A stretch of 64,000 nt of DNA, taken from Thalassoglobus neptunius. Lineage in GTDB: Bacteria; Planctomycetota; Planctomycetia; Planctomycetales; Planctomycetaceae. Position 1 is the stretch's first letter; every line of letters begins with the position of its first letter. Location: assembly GCF_007859735.1 (NCBI RefSeq), contig NZ_SIHI01000001.1, positions 852,170-916,169 on the forward strand. Reading direction: 5' to 3'. A program made the translations under genes and the position numbers. Shown here in pieces: positions 27,745 to 37,275 of this stretch. Under the pieces are notes generated by a model. The model did no database searches. It was given only the letters and a program-made list of their open reading frames with translations, and was not told the origin of the DNA.

Positions 27745-28863
27745 ATGAGCGAGCCGCCTCCCCTTCCCGGGCAACAGATCAACGATGGCAAAGGACGGAT
27801 TTTTCCGTGTGAACAATGCGGCGCCGACTTGAAATTTCATATCGGCGAGCAATCGCTGAAGTGCCCGTTCTGTGGAGCAAAACGGGAGCTTTCGTTCTCC
27901 GAGAATGCCGAAATTCGCGAGCAAAACTTCGAAGAGATGGTCGCGGAGCTCAAGCGACGAAAATCTGAACAGGAACATGAGGATCCCGAGCATCAGGAAG
28001 TTCGATGCGAATCGTGCGGGACCGATGTCATCTTCGACGGCACATTGACCAGTATCGACTGTCCCTACTGTGGCTCGCCTCTTCAGCGGGAGAAAATTCA
28101 CACCGGCGGCTTCCGAGTGAATGTCGACGCAGTCATGCCGTTTCAAATTGACCCGCGGCAGGCACAAGGCAAAATCGCAGCATGGGTTCAATCCCTCTGG
28201 TTTGCCCCGAACGATTTCAAAAAGATCGGCGCCAAAGGGAAGTGCAACGGCGTCTACCTTCCATTCTGGACCTTCGACACACTGACGTTCACCGTTTATC
28301 ACGGTGAACGCGGGGAAGATTACACCACAACCGTTGGAACTGGTGATAAGAAACGAACAGTCACTCGAACACGCTGGTACACCGCGACCGGAAAATTCCA
28401 GCGTTTCTTTGATGACGTTCTCATCAACGCCACCGGCAAGTTTTCCAAGACCGATCTCGAGGAACTCGGCCCTTGGCCGCTCGACTCTTTGCTTCCCTTC
28501 ACGCAAGAAGTGATCGCCGGGCACTTTGCAAGAACCTACGACGTCGAACTCGAAGACGCTCTGCCGATAGCGAAGCAGATCATCGACGCGGCCATTCGCA
28601 GCGAGTGTCGTGGCAGAATCGGAGGAGATCGACAGCGAGTCCATTCCGTGAAGACACGCTATGACGCGGTCACCTACAAGCATTGTTTGCTTCCGATTTA
28701 CATGTTGGCTTATCGCTACAAGGGCAAGAGCTTTCGTGTTTTCGTCAACGGAGCTTCGGGAACTGTCCGCGGAGAGCGCCCCTTCAGCTGGGTCAAGATT
28801 TCCGCGGCCGTGCTTTCAGCACTAGCTGTGGTCATTACCGGTTTAGCGTTGTTCTCTCGGTAA
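27745..28863 (+). CDS. Zinc-ribbon membrane protein of unknown function
   Basis: About 372 residues from the ATG at 27745; the ATG at 27700 is possible but the added residues look unconserved. Two zinc ribbons: 'CEQCGADL...CPFCGAK' near 25-50 and 'CESCGTDV...CPYCGSP' near 90-120. A beta-rich middle domain has 'YLPFWTFDTLTFTVYHGERG'. 'YKHCLLPIYMLAYRYKGKSF' is followed by one C-terminal membrane segment ('SAAVLSALAVVITGLALFS'). Related proteins are labelled TFIIB-type zinc-ribbon proteins without a known role. Probably a tail-anchored cytoplasmic protein. Confidence 0.82.
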   Translation: MSEPPPLPGQQINDGKGRIFPCEQCGADLKFHIGEQSLKCPFCGAKRELSFSENAEIREQNFEEMVAELKRRKSEQEHEDPEHQEVRCESCGTDVIFDGTLTSIDCPYCGSPLQREKIHTGGFRVNVDAVMPFQIDPRQAQGKIAAWVQSLWFAPNDFKKIGAKGKCNGVYLPFWTFDTLTFTVYHGERGEDYTTTVGTGDKKRTVTRTRWYTATGKFQRFFDDVLINATGKFSKTDLEELGPWPLDSLLPFTQEVIAGHFARTYDVELEDALPIAKQIIDAAIRSECRGRIGGDRQRVHSVKTRYDAVTYKHCLLPIYMLAYRYKGKSFRVFVNGASGTVRGERPFSWVKISAAVLSALAVVITGLALFSR

Positions 28864-29155
28864 GCACGTGACCGCGCTTCCTCGATTGGCTGCAGTCTCC
28901 ATGGGAATGTGAGATTTCGAACAGAACTTTCAGAATCCCCCATCCCGCGTTCGATTTCCGCAGAGGCATCTTTTTCAATTTCGCTGGAGTCACTAATATT
29001 ACGACAAAGGCATGTCGCTCTTTTGAGTACACAGGCTGCAACGAATCATGATCGACTCCGCTCTCGTGAATCGCCCACAAGAGCGAAGATCAATTCGACG
29101 AATAATTCATAAAAAGACCACTACTGCGGACGATCCAATTTCGAGGAGACATGAG

Positions 29156-30343
29156 ATGACTTTGCCCGCTCATTCGCGCCGTTCTTTCCTGGAAACTTCA
29201 CTGGCAGCTGGAACAGCAGCAGGACTTGGACTGTTCAGTTCGCCCATGAGCTTCGGTCAGGAAGCTCCCCAGGTCGTCGGTAGGCTGATGGCTCACACCA
29301 CTGTCCCCATGAACGCAGAGCCCGCTCTCAAAGATCTCATTGAATCGTGGATGACCCCCACGGATCTGTTTTACATCCGCAGCCATGCCCCCGTTCCGAA
29401 AATCGACGCAAAGTCGTTCCGGCTGAAAGTCGAGGGAATGGTCGAGCAGCCGCTTGAGTTGTCGTTGGAAGAAATCGCCAATCTTCCTCAGCGGGAAGTT
29501 GTCGCCACGATGACCTGTGCCGGAAATCGACGGTATGAACATAGTCGAGTTTCGCCGATCAAAGGGGTTCCCTGGCAGGAAGGAGCAATCGGAAACGCAA
29601 AGTGGTCCGGAGCGATCCTGTCATCAATTCTGAAGAAAGCTGGCGTTCGTCCGGAAGCGTCTCACGTTTGGTTCGACGGACTCGATGTCGTGCCACACAA
29701 CGAGTCAACAATCCCGTTCGGGGCATCTATTCCGCTTCGAAAAGCGATGGATGACACTGCGGAGATGCCGGGATCTTTGCTCTGCACAAAAATGAATGGC
29801 GAAGCACTGAAACCGGATCACGGTTGGCCGTTGCGAACGGTTGTCCCGGGCTACATTGGAGCGAGAAGCGTCAAGTGGCTTGGAAAGATCACGTTGAGTG
29901 ATCGTCCTTCGCCGAACCATTACGTTGCGACAGCTTATAAGGTTGTCGAAGAGGGCCACGATCTCGAATGGGACGAAGAAGGCCCGATCTACCGCTACCC
30001 AATCAACTCGGTGATCTGTAATCCGAGCCCCGGCGAAGCTTTGAACGCCGGAAAGGTTACTGTGGCAGGCTATGCCCTTCCGCCAGGATACCCGGGAGTC
30101 ACCATTCGAGCCGTTCAAGTCTCAGCAGATGGCGGCAAAACATGGAAGCGGGCGAGAGTCTCTTCCCCAGTCAACCAGTATTGCTGGGTTCTTTGGTCGA
30201 CGACGATCGACGTCAAATCGGGCACGGAAGAAATCATCGTCCGTGCAATCGATTCTGAAGGAGATCGCCAACCTCGCAGAGTTGATTGGAACCTGAAAGG
30301 GTATCTGTTCAACGCATGGCATCGCGTCCCTGTCAAGGTTTGA
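29156..30343 (+). CDS. Tat-exported sulfite oxidase-family molybdoenzyme
   Basis: About 395 residues from the ATG at 29156, preceded by GAGGAG. The signal 'SRRSFLETSLAAGTAAGLG' is twin-arginine-like. 'TMTCAGNRRYEHS' carries the molybdenum-binding Cys (about 120). 'KPDHGWPLRTVVPGYIGARSVKWL' is typical of sulfite oxidase. The C-terminal 110 residues ('VTVAGYALPPG', then 'VQVSADGGKTWKRA') form the dimerisation domain. The enzyme would oxidise sulfite to sulfate in the periplasm. No cytochrome gene is adjacent, so the electron acceptor is unknown. Confidence 0.92.
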   Translation: MTLPAHSRRSFLETSLAAGTAAGLGLFSSPMSFGQEAPQVVGRLMAHTTVPMNAEPALKDLIESWMTPTDLFYIRSHAPVPKIDAKSFRLKVEGMVEQPLELSLEEIANLPQREVVATMTCAGNRRYEHSRVSPIKGVPWQEGAIGNAKWSGAILSSILKKAGVRPEASHVWFDGLDVVPHNESTIPFGASIPLRKAMDDTAEMPGSLLCTKMNGEALKPDHGWPLRTVVPGYIGARSVKWLGKITLSDRPSPNHYVATAYKVVEEGHDLEWDEEGPIYRYPINSVICNPSPGEALNAGKVTVAGYALPPGYPGVTIRAVQVSADGGKTWKRARVSSPVNQYCWVLWSTTIDVKSGTEEIIVRAIDSEGDRQPRRVDWNLKGYLFNAWHRVPVKV

Positions 30344-30439
30344 GAGTTGCCAAGGGTTGATTGCAGACACGACGAAGCAATTTTCGACGACCTCATCGTC
30401 GCGACTCGCGGTATGCGAGGTCGTCGAGAATCGCGAGCT

Positions 30440-30544
30440 TAGAGCAAGTTGCTCTTTCCTGTGCACTCGCTTGGACTTGTTCATCAGGTCAAAGGCTGAA
30501 TTTGCTCGTGCGAGTGAGCGCAAACCGAATCAGAAACTGCTCTA
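30440..30544 (+). repeat. MITE-like repeat, copy B (about 105 bp)
   Basis: Begins TAGAGCAAGTT and ends AACTGCTCTA, so it has terminal inverted repeats bounded by TA at both ends, as expected for a Tc1/mariner-type non-autonomous element. It is about 85% identical to copy A. Inner arms TGCACTCGC and GCGAGTG can pair. Its last three bases are, on the minus strand, the TAG stop of the beta-helix gene. Confidence 0.82.
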
Positions 30545-31936
30545 TTCATTGTGGTCGGTTAAGATTCCCTGGCTTTCGACGATCTGAATCGCTTTCCAGT
30601 CGTCGGTCGCATCTTCGGGACGTTCAATCAAACAACCAAAGATGCGGGTTCGTTCACACTCTCGAATATCAATCGCAACCGGTTTGCAGTTGAGAATCAG
30701 AGAGCTTGTGAAGTTGAAATGTTTGCAGCGAAGAAGTTGGATCGCCGCATCGTTCTGTGTGACGGAATCGATCAGATTTCCATTAAACACAACGCCGGAA
30801 CAGTCGGTGAAGTGCAGCCCGTTCTTTGATGCCGATCCATCGCCGTAGTGGTATCGAGGATTGCGATCGAAAACATTGTTCGCAACGACGATGTTTGCCG
30901 AGTTCTTGACGACGAGATTCGCTTCGTATCCCTTCCAGACAGTATTTCCGGTGATCGAAACTCCTCGTGCATCAGTCACTTCGATATTAAACACGACATC
31001 CGACAGAACGTTGTCAGCGATCGTCAGATTTCCGTGGCGAGTTTCATCCGTGATTGGACGAGCGGTACTGTTTCCGTTGAAGCGTATATTCGCCGAATTC
31101 TCCGAAACGTGGTCATGCTGAATGGTACACCCCACGATTGCCACTTCTGCGATCGAGCCATTTCTTGAGTCGAGATCGATGTTGGCACTCGCGGATTTTC
31201 CGGGGCCTCCCATGTTGCCTTCGATGTCGCAGGTCCCGATATGGACATTGCGGACGTCCCCTGCCCGGCTGACAATTCCACCGAGGTCGTTGTAGCTGAT
31301 GTGACACCCGACGATGTTCGATTGATGCAGATTAACATCGTCGTAGAAGACTCCAATCCCCGAGTTATCATAGATGTGACAATCAGAAATGATGATGTTT
31401 CGATTTCGCTTCGTCAGGTGAATTCCGTGGTGAAGCTCTCTGAGAACGCATCGAGTCACAGTCAGTTGCATCGTTCCAGTGGCTTCGATTCCGTTACCTT
31501 TGGGATTCTTCCCAACGATCTCAAGACCATCCACCATCGGAGCACGCTGGTTCTCCCAGACATTTCGTTTCACGGTATTTGGTGCTGCGGTTCCGTCGTG
31601 CGTCCCGACAAATCGAATAGCTGGCCCTTCTCCGTCCATCAGGATCGTTGCGACACCGTTTCCTGAGATTGTCGTGGGCCCCACTTCGTCGAGAAGGATG
31701 GTCAACGTCTGCGTAATTCGGTGTACTCCCGGGGGAATCTGACAGTGACCATTCCCGGAATTGATCGCTTCCTGAATTTTTTCGGTCACGTCGGTGACAC
31801 CATCTCCGGGAAGTTCCAGCTTGTCGGAATCAGCTCCCAAGACCGATGTGGTCGTTGCCAGGACGCCCCAGAGTGTCACTGCACTCAACAACTGAAACAG
31901 AGAAATCTTCTGTTCGTCTCTTCGCGTTCGTTTCAT
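30542..31936 (-). CDS. Secreted right-handed beta-helix protein (pectate-lyase-like fold)
   Basis: 464 residues. A signal peptide lies in the first 35 residues ('LLSAVTLWGVLATTTSVLGAD'). Then 'LPGDGVTDVTEKIQEAINSG' opens a pectate-lyase superfamily helix, with repeated short strands such as 'NIIISDCHIYDNSGIGVFY' and 'VSITGNTVWKG'. No catalytic residues can be assigned, so it may bind or cleave polysaccharide. The C-terminus ends within the repeat copy B stop. Whether the native end was longer cannot be seen. Confidence 0.83.
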   Translation of the reverse strand: MKRTRRDEQKISLFQLLSAVTLWGVLATTTSVLGADSDKLELPGDGVTDVTEKIQEAINSGNGHCQIPPGVHRITQTLTILLDEVGPTTISGNGVATILMDGEGPAIRFVGTHDGTAAPNTVKRNVWENQRAPMVDGLEIVGKNPKGNGIEATGTMQLTVTRCVLRELHHGIHLTKRNRNIIISDCHIYDNSGIGVFYDDVNLHQSNIVGCHISYNDLGGIVSRAGDVRNVHIGTCDIEGNMGGPGKSASANIDLDSRNGSIAEVAIVGCTIQHDHVSENSANIRFNGNSTARPITDETRHGNLTIADNVLSDVVFNIEVTDARGVSITGNTVWKGYEANLVVKNSANIVVANNVFDRNPRYHYGDGSASKNGLHFTDCSGVVFNGNLIDSVTQNDAAIQLLRCKHFNFTSSLILNCKPVAIDIRECERTRIFGCLIERPEDATDDWKAIQIVESQGILTDHNE

Positions 31937-32402
31937 GTTTCTTCCGAGTTCGAGAACGGTTTGCGTCGGTGTCCCTCAAGGAACCGCAGCGAACAAAATG
32001 AAGGACTGCGACCGTCAATTCAATAGACTTCGAAGACAGTTTCTCAGTGCTTCCTTGAAGTCGACTCTTACGGCGGCACTGGACTCTATTCATGCGAATC
32101 AGTGCAGCCCTGCAAGACTCCATGGAGAACGGTGACCATCAAACGAACCGGAATGGGTGTTTTCCGTCATGGATGAAGAAAAACACCGTGCCGTGATCGC
32201 GACAGTCCTTCTTTCCATCGTGTTGGTGATTCCAGTCAAAGCTGGCTTCAAAGTTGAAACTGTGATGAAGCTTCACGATTCGAAGAGATGCTCATGAGGA
32301 ACTCGGGACAGACGATCACCGTCGAGGTAAGCTTTCTCAAAAACGCCTCCCGACTGACTTCCTTCTCGCGTGCCGACACCCTCACCACAAGAACTCTCAC
32401 CA
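31937..32402. other. Intergenic region upstream of the HDOD-kinase gene
   Basis: Divergent from the beta-helix gene. It contains a possible 42-codon ORF at 32169-32297, listed separately. No terminator or clear promoter is seen. Confidence 0.5.
32169..32297 (+). CDS. Possible 42-residue single-span membrane peptide
   Basis: 'MDEEKHRAVIATVLL' leads into a hydrophobic segment 'SIVLVIPVKAG' and a polar tail. This resembles a small membrane protein or leader. It has no good ribosome site, only GGAATGGG about 13 bases upstream. It ends about 70 bases before the HDOD-kinase gene on the same strand. No family is recognised. It could be chance. Confidence 0.3.
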   Translation: MDEEKHRAVIATVLLSIVLVIPVKAGFKVETVMKLHDSKRCS

Positions 32403-34367
32403 ATGATTGACTGGCCGAAACTTGTTGCATGCCGACTCGGTCCAGACCCCCTCGGGCGGCTGCCTGCCCGAATCCAGATTCCTCGTCCTCCGCAATCAGT
32501 CGCCCAATTTGTCGAGGTCTGCGAACGTCCTGACATCCCCTTGAGAAAACTGGCCACGATCGTCGAAGTGGACGTCGAACTCGCATCCAACGTGCTGCGA
32601 CTCGTGAACTCCAGCACACTCATGCTTCAACGCAGAATCTCGTCGATCCAGCACGCAATCGGAATGATCGGCCTTCGACGCTGTAAGATGCTCGTCATGA
32701 GTGCAGCGCTGCATGCGTCATTCGTGACTCGTGATCAATCTGGAAGCACCGTCGATTCTTTTCTGATCGAAGCTCAGGAGCGAGCCATGTTCGCTGTAAG
32801 AGTCGCAAGGCTGCTCGGCATTGATCACGACCATGTTTACGTCGCTGCGCTTCTTCAGGACATCCTGCTTCATCACCTTCTCGACGAGTTCTACGACACG
32901 TATTCGAAATTCGACAGAACACGTGAGTCAATCGTTGACTTCGAACGTACCGAGTTCCAGTGGGATCACGCAGCACTCGCGGGACAGCTGCTTCAACGCT
33001 GGAATTTCGCCGAAGAAGTCGTCGCCTGTGTTTGCTATCAGCATGAGCACGACGTCATTCTCGCCGATGACGAATTACTGAAATCCGAGATTGCTGCGGT
33101 CGCGATCAGTGGGTTGCTTCCGAGTGGGTTTCCTCAAGAACCGGACATCATTTCACGTTTCGTCGCCTACCAGAATCACATTCCCGGTTTCGACTTTCTG
33201 GAAATCGCCGCGTCTGTTGACGAAGAAATTGAGCGGAACGAATCGCTTCCTGTCAATCGGGTTCGATTGGCCGATCGACTTGAACGGCTGGCACTGGTCG
33301 CTGTCCAAGCTCCTAATAGCGAAACGAATTGGGTCGAGCAGCAACTCGGCAGCTACACCCTTGAAGAAGAAATTGGACGCGGCGGAATGGGCATCGTCTA
33401 TCGCGCCCGCCACACGATGCTGCACCGTCCAGCAGCAGTGAAAATGATGAAGACCTCTCGTGTCAGTCGTCAGTTGCTCGAACGTTTTCGCGTCGAAGCC
33501 CGCACTACGAGTGAACTCTCCAGCCCGCATACTGTTCAAGTCTATGATTACGGAATGACTCCTGAAGGGACGCTTTATTACGTTATGGAATATCTGGACG
33601 GATTGAGCCTCGGCGATCTCGTTTACCAGCATGGACCAATTCCGGAAGGGCGAGCGATTCACATTCTCTGTCAGGTCTGCGGTTCTCTGTCGGAATCTCA
33701 TCATAAAGGGCTCATTCACCGCGACATTAAACCCGAAAACATCGTCCTGACGACATGTGCCGGTGCTCATGACTTCGCGAAAGTTCTCGACTTCGGATTG
33801 GTCGCTGTCACCGGAGAGCGAGCGAATAAAGACAAGGAAACCGGAATCACCGGTACCCCCAATTACATGTCTCCCGAGTCAATTCACTTCCCCGACGAAG
33901 TTGACGAACGGTCAGACATTTACGCATTGGGAGGAGTCGCTCATTTCCTCGTCTCTGGCAAGGTCCTGTTCGGAAATCTTCCCCTCAGAAAGGTGATTTG
34001 CGCACAAGTCGAAACACCTCCGCCGCGATTACGAAGGCACCTTAAAGCGAAAGTGAGCAGAGAATTCGAAGAGATCGTCTTGAGTTGTCTGGAGAAAGAT
34101 CCTCGGAATCGACCTCAATCCGTGGTGGAACTTGCGGAGTGCTTGAACCGGCTCGAAGCATCCCATGAGTGGAATTTCTCCAAAGCAGCTGAGTGGTGGG
34201 CAATGCACGGGAATGCACGTCCCACACGAAATCGAACAGCACAGCCACAGACACCTCAAAGACATCAGCAGTCTTCAACTTCTCCCGCAATTTCTCCGAA
34301 GCAACCGGATGTTCCAGCAGGTCACTCGATGCAGTCGACCGTCATTATCGCTGAAGAGTTGAAATGA
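32403..34367 (+). CDS. HDOD domain-serine/threonine protein kinase fusion
   Basis: 654 residues from the ATG at 32403; a GTG at 32370 is possible. The HDOD domain is at about 20-225 ('PPQSVAQFVEVCERPDI', 'LRLVNSSTL', 'QHAIGMIGLRRCKMLVMS'). The Hanks-type kinase at about 315-580 is complete: 'IGRGGMGIVYRA', the Lys in 'AAVKMMK', 'LIHRDIKPENIVL', 'VLDFGLV', 'GTPNYMSPES'. The tail is Pro/Gln/Ser-rich and there is no membrane segment. HDOD domains act in signalling without a phosphatase active site. The fusion suggests a cytoplasmic sensor kinase; its input is unknown. Confidence 0.92.
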   Translation: MIDWPKLVACRLGPDPLGRLPARIQIPRPPQSVAQFVEVCERPDIPLRKLATIVEVDVELASNVLRLVNSSTLMLQRRISSIQHAIGMIGLRRCKMLVMSAALHASFVTRDQSGSTVDSFLIEAQERAMFAVRVARLLGIDHDHVYVAALLQDILLHHLLDEFYDTYSKFDRTRESIVDFERTEFQWDHAALAGQLLQRWNFAEEVVACVCYQHEHDVILADDELLKSEIAAVAISGLLPSGFPQEPDIISRFVAYQNHIPGFDFLEIAASVDEEIERNESLPVNRVRLADRLERLALVAVQAPNSETNWVEQQLGSYTLEEEIGRGGMGIVYRARHTMLHRPAAVKMMKTSRVSRQLLERFRVEARTTSELSSPHTVQVYDYGMTPEGTLYYVMEYLDGLSLGDLVYQHGPIPEGRAIHILCQVCGSLSESHHKGLIHRDIKPENIVLTTCAGAHDFAKVLDFGLVAVTGERANKDKETGITGTPNYMSPESIHFPDEVDERSDIYALGGVAHFLVSGKVLFGNLPLRKVICAQVETPPPRLRRHLKAKVSREFEEIVLSCLEKDPRNRPQSVVELAECLNRLEASHEWNFSKAAEWWAMHGNARPTRNRTAQPQTPQRHQQSSTSPAISPKQPDVPAGHSMQSTVIIAEELK

Positions 34368-34645
34368 ACATCCGTGGCAGGTTCGCCGGAAACTCTGCAC
34401 GCCAGATTCGCACGATTGAGAAATCCTGAGCACTCGAAATCTGAATCGGGAATGTCCGTACTCGTTTTGTCGGTTGTAGGGAATTTCCTGCCGCACTTCT
34501 GATTCGAAACGCACGATCCTCACAATTCTCACGCGAAAATTCTCCCTGCACGGATTTCCGACTTTACTTTTGCAGAGACTTGAACGGGATGAAGAAACGC
34601 GTTGCGCGGCCCGTTCAACCCGAAAATATAGACTACGAGGGACAG

Positions 34646-35314
34646 ATGCTCAGGAATCTCGTCGGAATCATCGTTGTCAGTGCTCACATCATGTACGGGT
34701 CAAGCGTCGATGCAGATGTCGTGCTCGATTTCGAACAACTCGAGCACGTGGATGCCTTCGTCGATGTCCCTCCGGGATTGACTTACAGCGAGGATGGTTA
34801 CACGCTCACCACGCCCGGCCTCGGTGGATTCGCAAGCTTTGGGACACTCGACTCACGATTCACCGGGTCCACATCCCTTATCATCAACTCGCTTCCGAAT
34901 CCGCTCGATCTTCAAGACCCACGCAATTCCGCCATCCTCACACGCGACGGCGGAGGTTCATTCGCGTTGAGATCGATTGATCTTGCCGAGTTAAACTTTC
35001 ATCTATCGACGACCGTGACCTTTGTCGCAACAAAATCCGGAGGCGGAACAGCAACGCAATCATTCACAATCGATGGAATCGGTTTCGCTGCGGAGACATT
35101 CTTCTTCAGTACGGAGTTCGAATCCATCACTTCGGTCACATGGCGACAAGAAGGCAACTTTCACCAGTTCGACAACATCGTCGTTGGACCAGCTGGTCCG
35201 ATTGTTCCTGAGCCATCGACAATGCTTTTGTTTTCCTCCGGGTTGATCGGACTGGCTTTCTCCCGACGACGTCTTTCGTCAGCGAAGCCAAAGCATGGAC
35301 GAAAACATCGATAA
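34646..35314 (+). CDS. PEP-CTERM sorting domain protein
   Basis: About 222 residues from the ATG at 34646, with GAGG five bases upstream. A signal peptide is seen ('MLRNLVGIIVVSAHIMYG'). The body is beta-rich, with 'FDNIVVG' near the end. The C-terminal tag 'VPEPSTMLLFSSGLIGLAF' followed by Arg-rich residues is the PEP-CTERM signal recognised by exosortase. The product would be anchored or exported with exopolysaccharide. The exosortase is not in the window. Confidence 0.9.
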   Translation: MLRNLVGIIVVSAHIMYGSSVDADVVLDFEQLEHVDAFVDVPPGLTYSEDGYTLTTPGLGGFASFGTLDSRFTGSTSLIINSLPNPLDLQDPRNSAILTRDGGGSFALRSIDLAELNFHLSTTVTFVATKSGGGTATQSFTIDGIGFAAETFFFSTEFESITSVTWRQEGNFHQFDNIVVGPAGPIVPEPSTMLLFSSGLIGLAFSRRRLSSAKPKHGRKHR

Positions 35315-35354
35315 AAAGCATCGATGAGTTACCCCTTGTCCGAGGAGGCGAAAC

Positions 35355-37220
35355 TCAGGCTTTGCGAATAAAGTGCTCCGCGTAGGTTCGCACTTGTCGG
35401 CCATTCAGAACATGGAACATCTTAAGTTTCTGAATCGTCTCGCTGCTGAAACCGGCCAGAGGGAGATGAATCAACCGCTTTCCGCTCCGCTTCGCGATCC
35501 GTCTCCACGCAAGTCCCGGTGGAGACTGTGAAAGCAAAGCAATGTGCCGCTCTTTGGAGTGATAACAGGCAGCGACCAGAAGGCGTTCTTCCAGCGTGTC
35601 GACTGAGTCAAAACGGCGATCGTGCCAGATGTCTGGAATGGGACGCGGAGGAAACAAGAACATCGCCCCGCCGTAAGTGGACATCGCGATTCCGGGCCCG
35701 ACGAACTCGTTCTCAAAAGGAGTGGCAAAGAATGAAAGCGTCGACTCATCCTGATGTTCGGCGTGCCACGTAATTCTCCACGGATAGTCACGCGGGTCAG
35801 CGGGGGAATCGAACAGCATGATGACACAATCGAGCGACCCGCGGCTCGGAGGATTCTCTTTCACATACAGTTCGCCGGTGTGCCAATTGCGGAGCGTTTC
35901 GCGGATGTCAATTCCGTCTTTGATGCTCGACGTGAACTTCTCAACTCTCGCCAGATCATTCCCGAGCATTGCCAGTGCCCGATCTTTGACATGAGTCCGG
36001 AACCGCTCAATCGCAACATCTTCGGGTGGCCAACTACAGTGACTGAAGGGATTCCACTTCATCGCCCAGGATTGTTTATCAATTTCAGGCGGTTTGTTTC
36101 GAAGCTCACAGGTGCGCCAAGTGACCGGTTGACCTGCCAGCCGACTCTTGAGATGGAAGATGTCACCGTTCGGAAACTCTCCGCGTCCGATGGACATTTT
36201 GAGATCTCCGTAAGGAAGGGTGTCGTTGAACTCGTACTCACGAGCCGTTTCGGCGAGAGAAATCGCAAAGAGATCTCCTCCAATTTGTTTGGCTGCGGTG
36301 ATCAAAGTGTACAAATCCGGGGTCAGACGACGTTCGATCAAACTCAGGTTTCGAACGTATTTGAGCATTGATCGCATTGTCAGCGGTGAAATTCGTCGGC
36401 CTTTTCGCCCATGTTCGGCGACATACCGCTTTCGTGATTCGAAGAGGAGTTCCTTCACTCCATCGATGGAAAGATTGTCATCGACATCGAGCGTTCTCCG
36501 CGAGCGTTCATACAAGTTCGTAATGAACGGTAACTCTTCCAGAACAAAAACCAGAGTGCGAGGATCGACTCGGAAGAGTTCTGTTTCGTACACAGCTTCC
36601 GGTTCCGCAAGACCGAACTCCTGTGACCGGTAAGCGTCTCGAATCCAGATCCAGTCGAGGACGGAACACACGAAGAGAATTGAGGAATGCTGCTTCTCTA
36701 ATTCACGAAGCGACCGAGCCATCCATTCAATGCGCGCACGATGCTGATCCCTCTCCGGACGTCGTGACTCCGGGACAACCGCAGCGGCGAACTGCTCAAT
36801 CTTCACTCGTTTCAATGCGTAAGGGTCGGGAAGGACTCCTGTTGTAATCTCAAAGTCCTCGACTTCAAGGTCAATGTAACTCCTCGGAATCCGCTCCTGG
36901 AGAGCCACCCGGACTGCCTGAATCACTGGCTGACACGGGTCAATCGGGACATAGCTGGCGATGTTCTCGGACTCGCTCTCTCCTTCCGGAGACCAGGAAG
37001 ACGCCGTCGGGGCTGTTTCTGGTTGCACCACGATCGAAACAGTCGGCAGATGCTTCACGCCCTCTTCAACGTGGGTGCGAAACGACTCGGGGAGAGGGAG
37101 AGCGACGCAGTCGAATTTCTGCGAAAGCATTGTTTCGCGAACTTGAATCGCAAAATCTCCGCTCCCGTGCACGACGGGCAGGCAGAAAATCTGGTTACTG
37201 AACTGCAAAACGGAATTCAT
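35355..37220 (-). CDS. Large protein of unknown function, possibly TraB/ChaN-like N-terminal domain
   Basis: About 621 residues from the ATG at 37220, with AGGA eight bases upstream. The start 'VVHGSGDFAIQVRETMLSQ' and 'DCVALPLPESFRTHVEEGV' resemble the opening strands of TraB/ChaN/DUF5682 proteins. The segment 'SILFVCSVLDWIWIRDAY' sits where those families have their second motif, but expected His/Glu residues are not evident. The C-terminal half has no signature I know. No signal peptide or membrane segment. It follows the degenerate sulfatase-fold gene by 55 bases and is likely co-transcribed. Confidence 0.7.
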   Translation of the reverse strand: MNSVLQFSNQIFCLPVVHGSGDFAIQVRETMLSQKFDCVALPLPESFRTHVEEGVKHLPTVSIVVQPETAPTASSWSPEGESESENIASYVPIDPCQPVIQAVRVALQERIPRSYIDLEVEDFEITTGVLPDPYALKRVKIEQFAAAVVPESRRPERDQHRARIEWMARSLRELEKQHSSILFVCSVLDWIWIRDAYRSQEFGLAEPEAVYETELFRVDPRTLVFVLEELPFITNLYERSRRTLDVDDNLSIDGVKELLFESRKRYVAEHGRKGRRISPLTMRSMLKYVRNLSLIERRLTPDLYTLITAAKQIGGDLFAISLAETAREYEFNDTLPYGDLKMSIGRGEFPNGDIFHLKSRLAGQPVTWRTCELRNKPPEIDKQSWAMKWNPFSHCSWPPEDVAIERFRTHVKDRALAMLGNDLARVEKFTSSIKDGIDIRETLRNWHTGELYVKENPPSRGSLDCVIMLFDSPADPRDYPWRITWHAEHQDESTLSFFATPFENEFVGPGIAMSTYGGAMFLFPPRPIPDIWHDRRFDSVDTLEERLLVAACYHSKERHIALLSQSPPGLAWRRIAKRSGKRLIHLPLAGFSSETIQKLKMFHVLNGRQVRTYAEHFIRKA

Positions 37221-37275
37221 CCGCGATTCCTGTGCTTCCATGAGGAGATTGAACAAACCTCTCGCAACCGCTTGA

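Noticed and set aside
27616-28683. 355-codon minus-strand ORF opposite the zinc-ribbon gene
   Set aside because: Long, but antisense to a gene with two CXXC pairs and a membrane segment; composition is that of a shadow.
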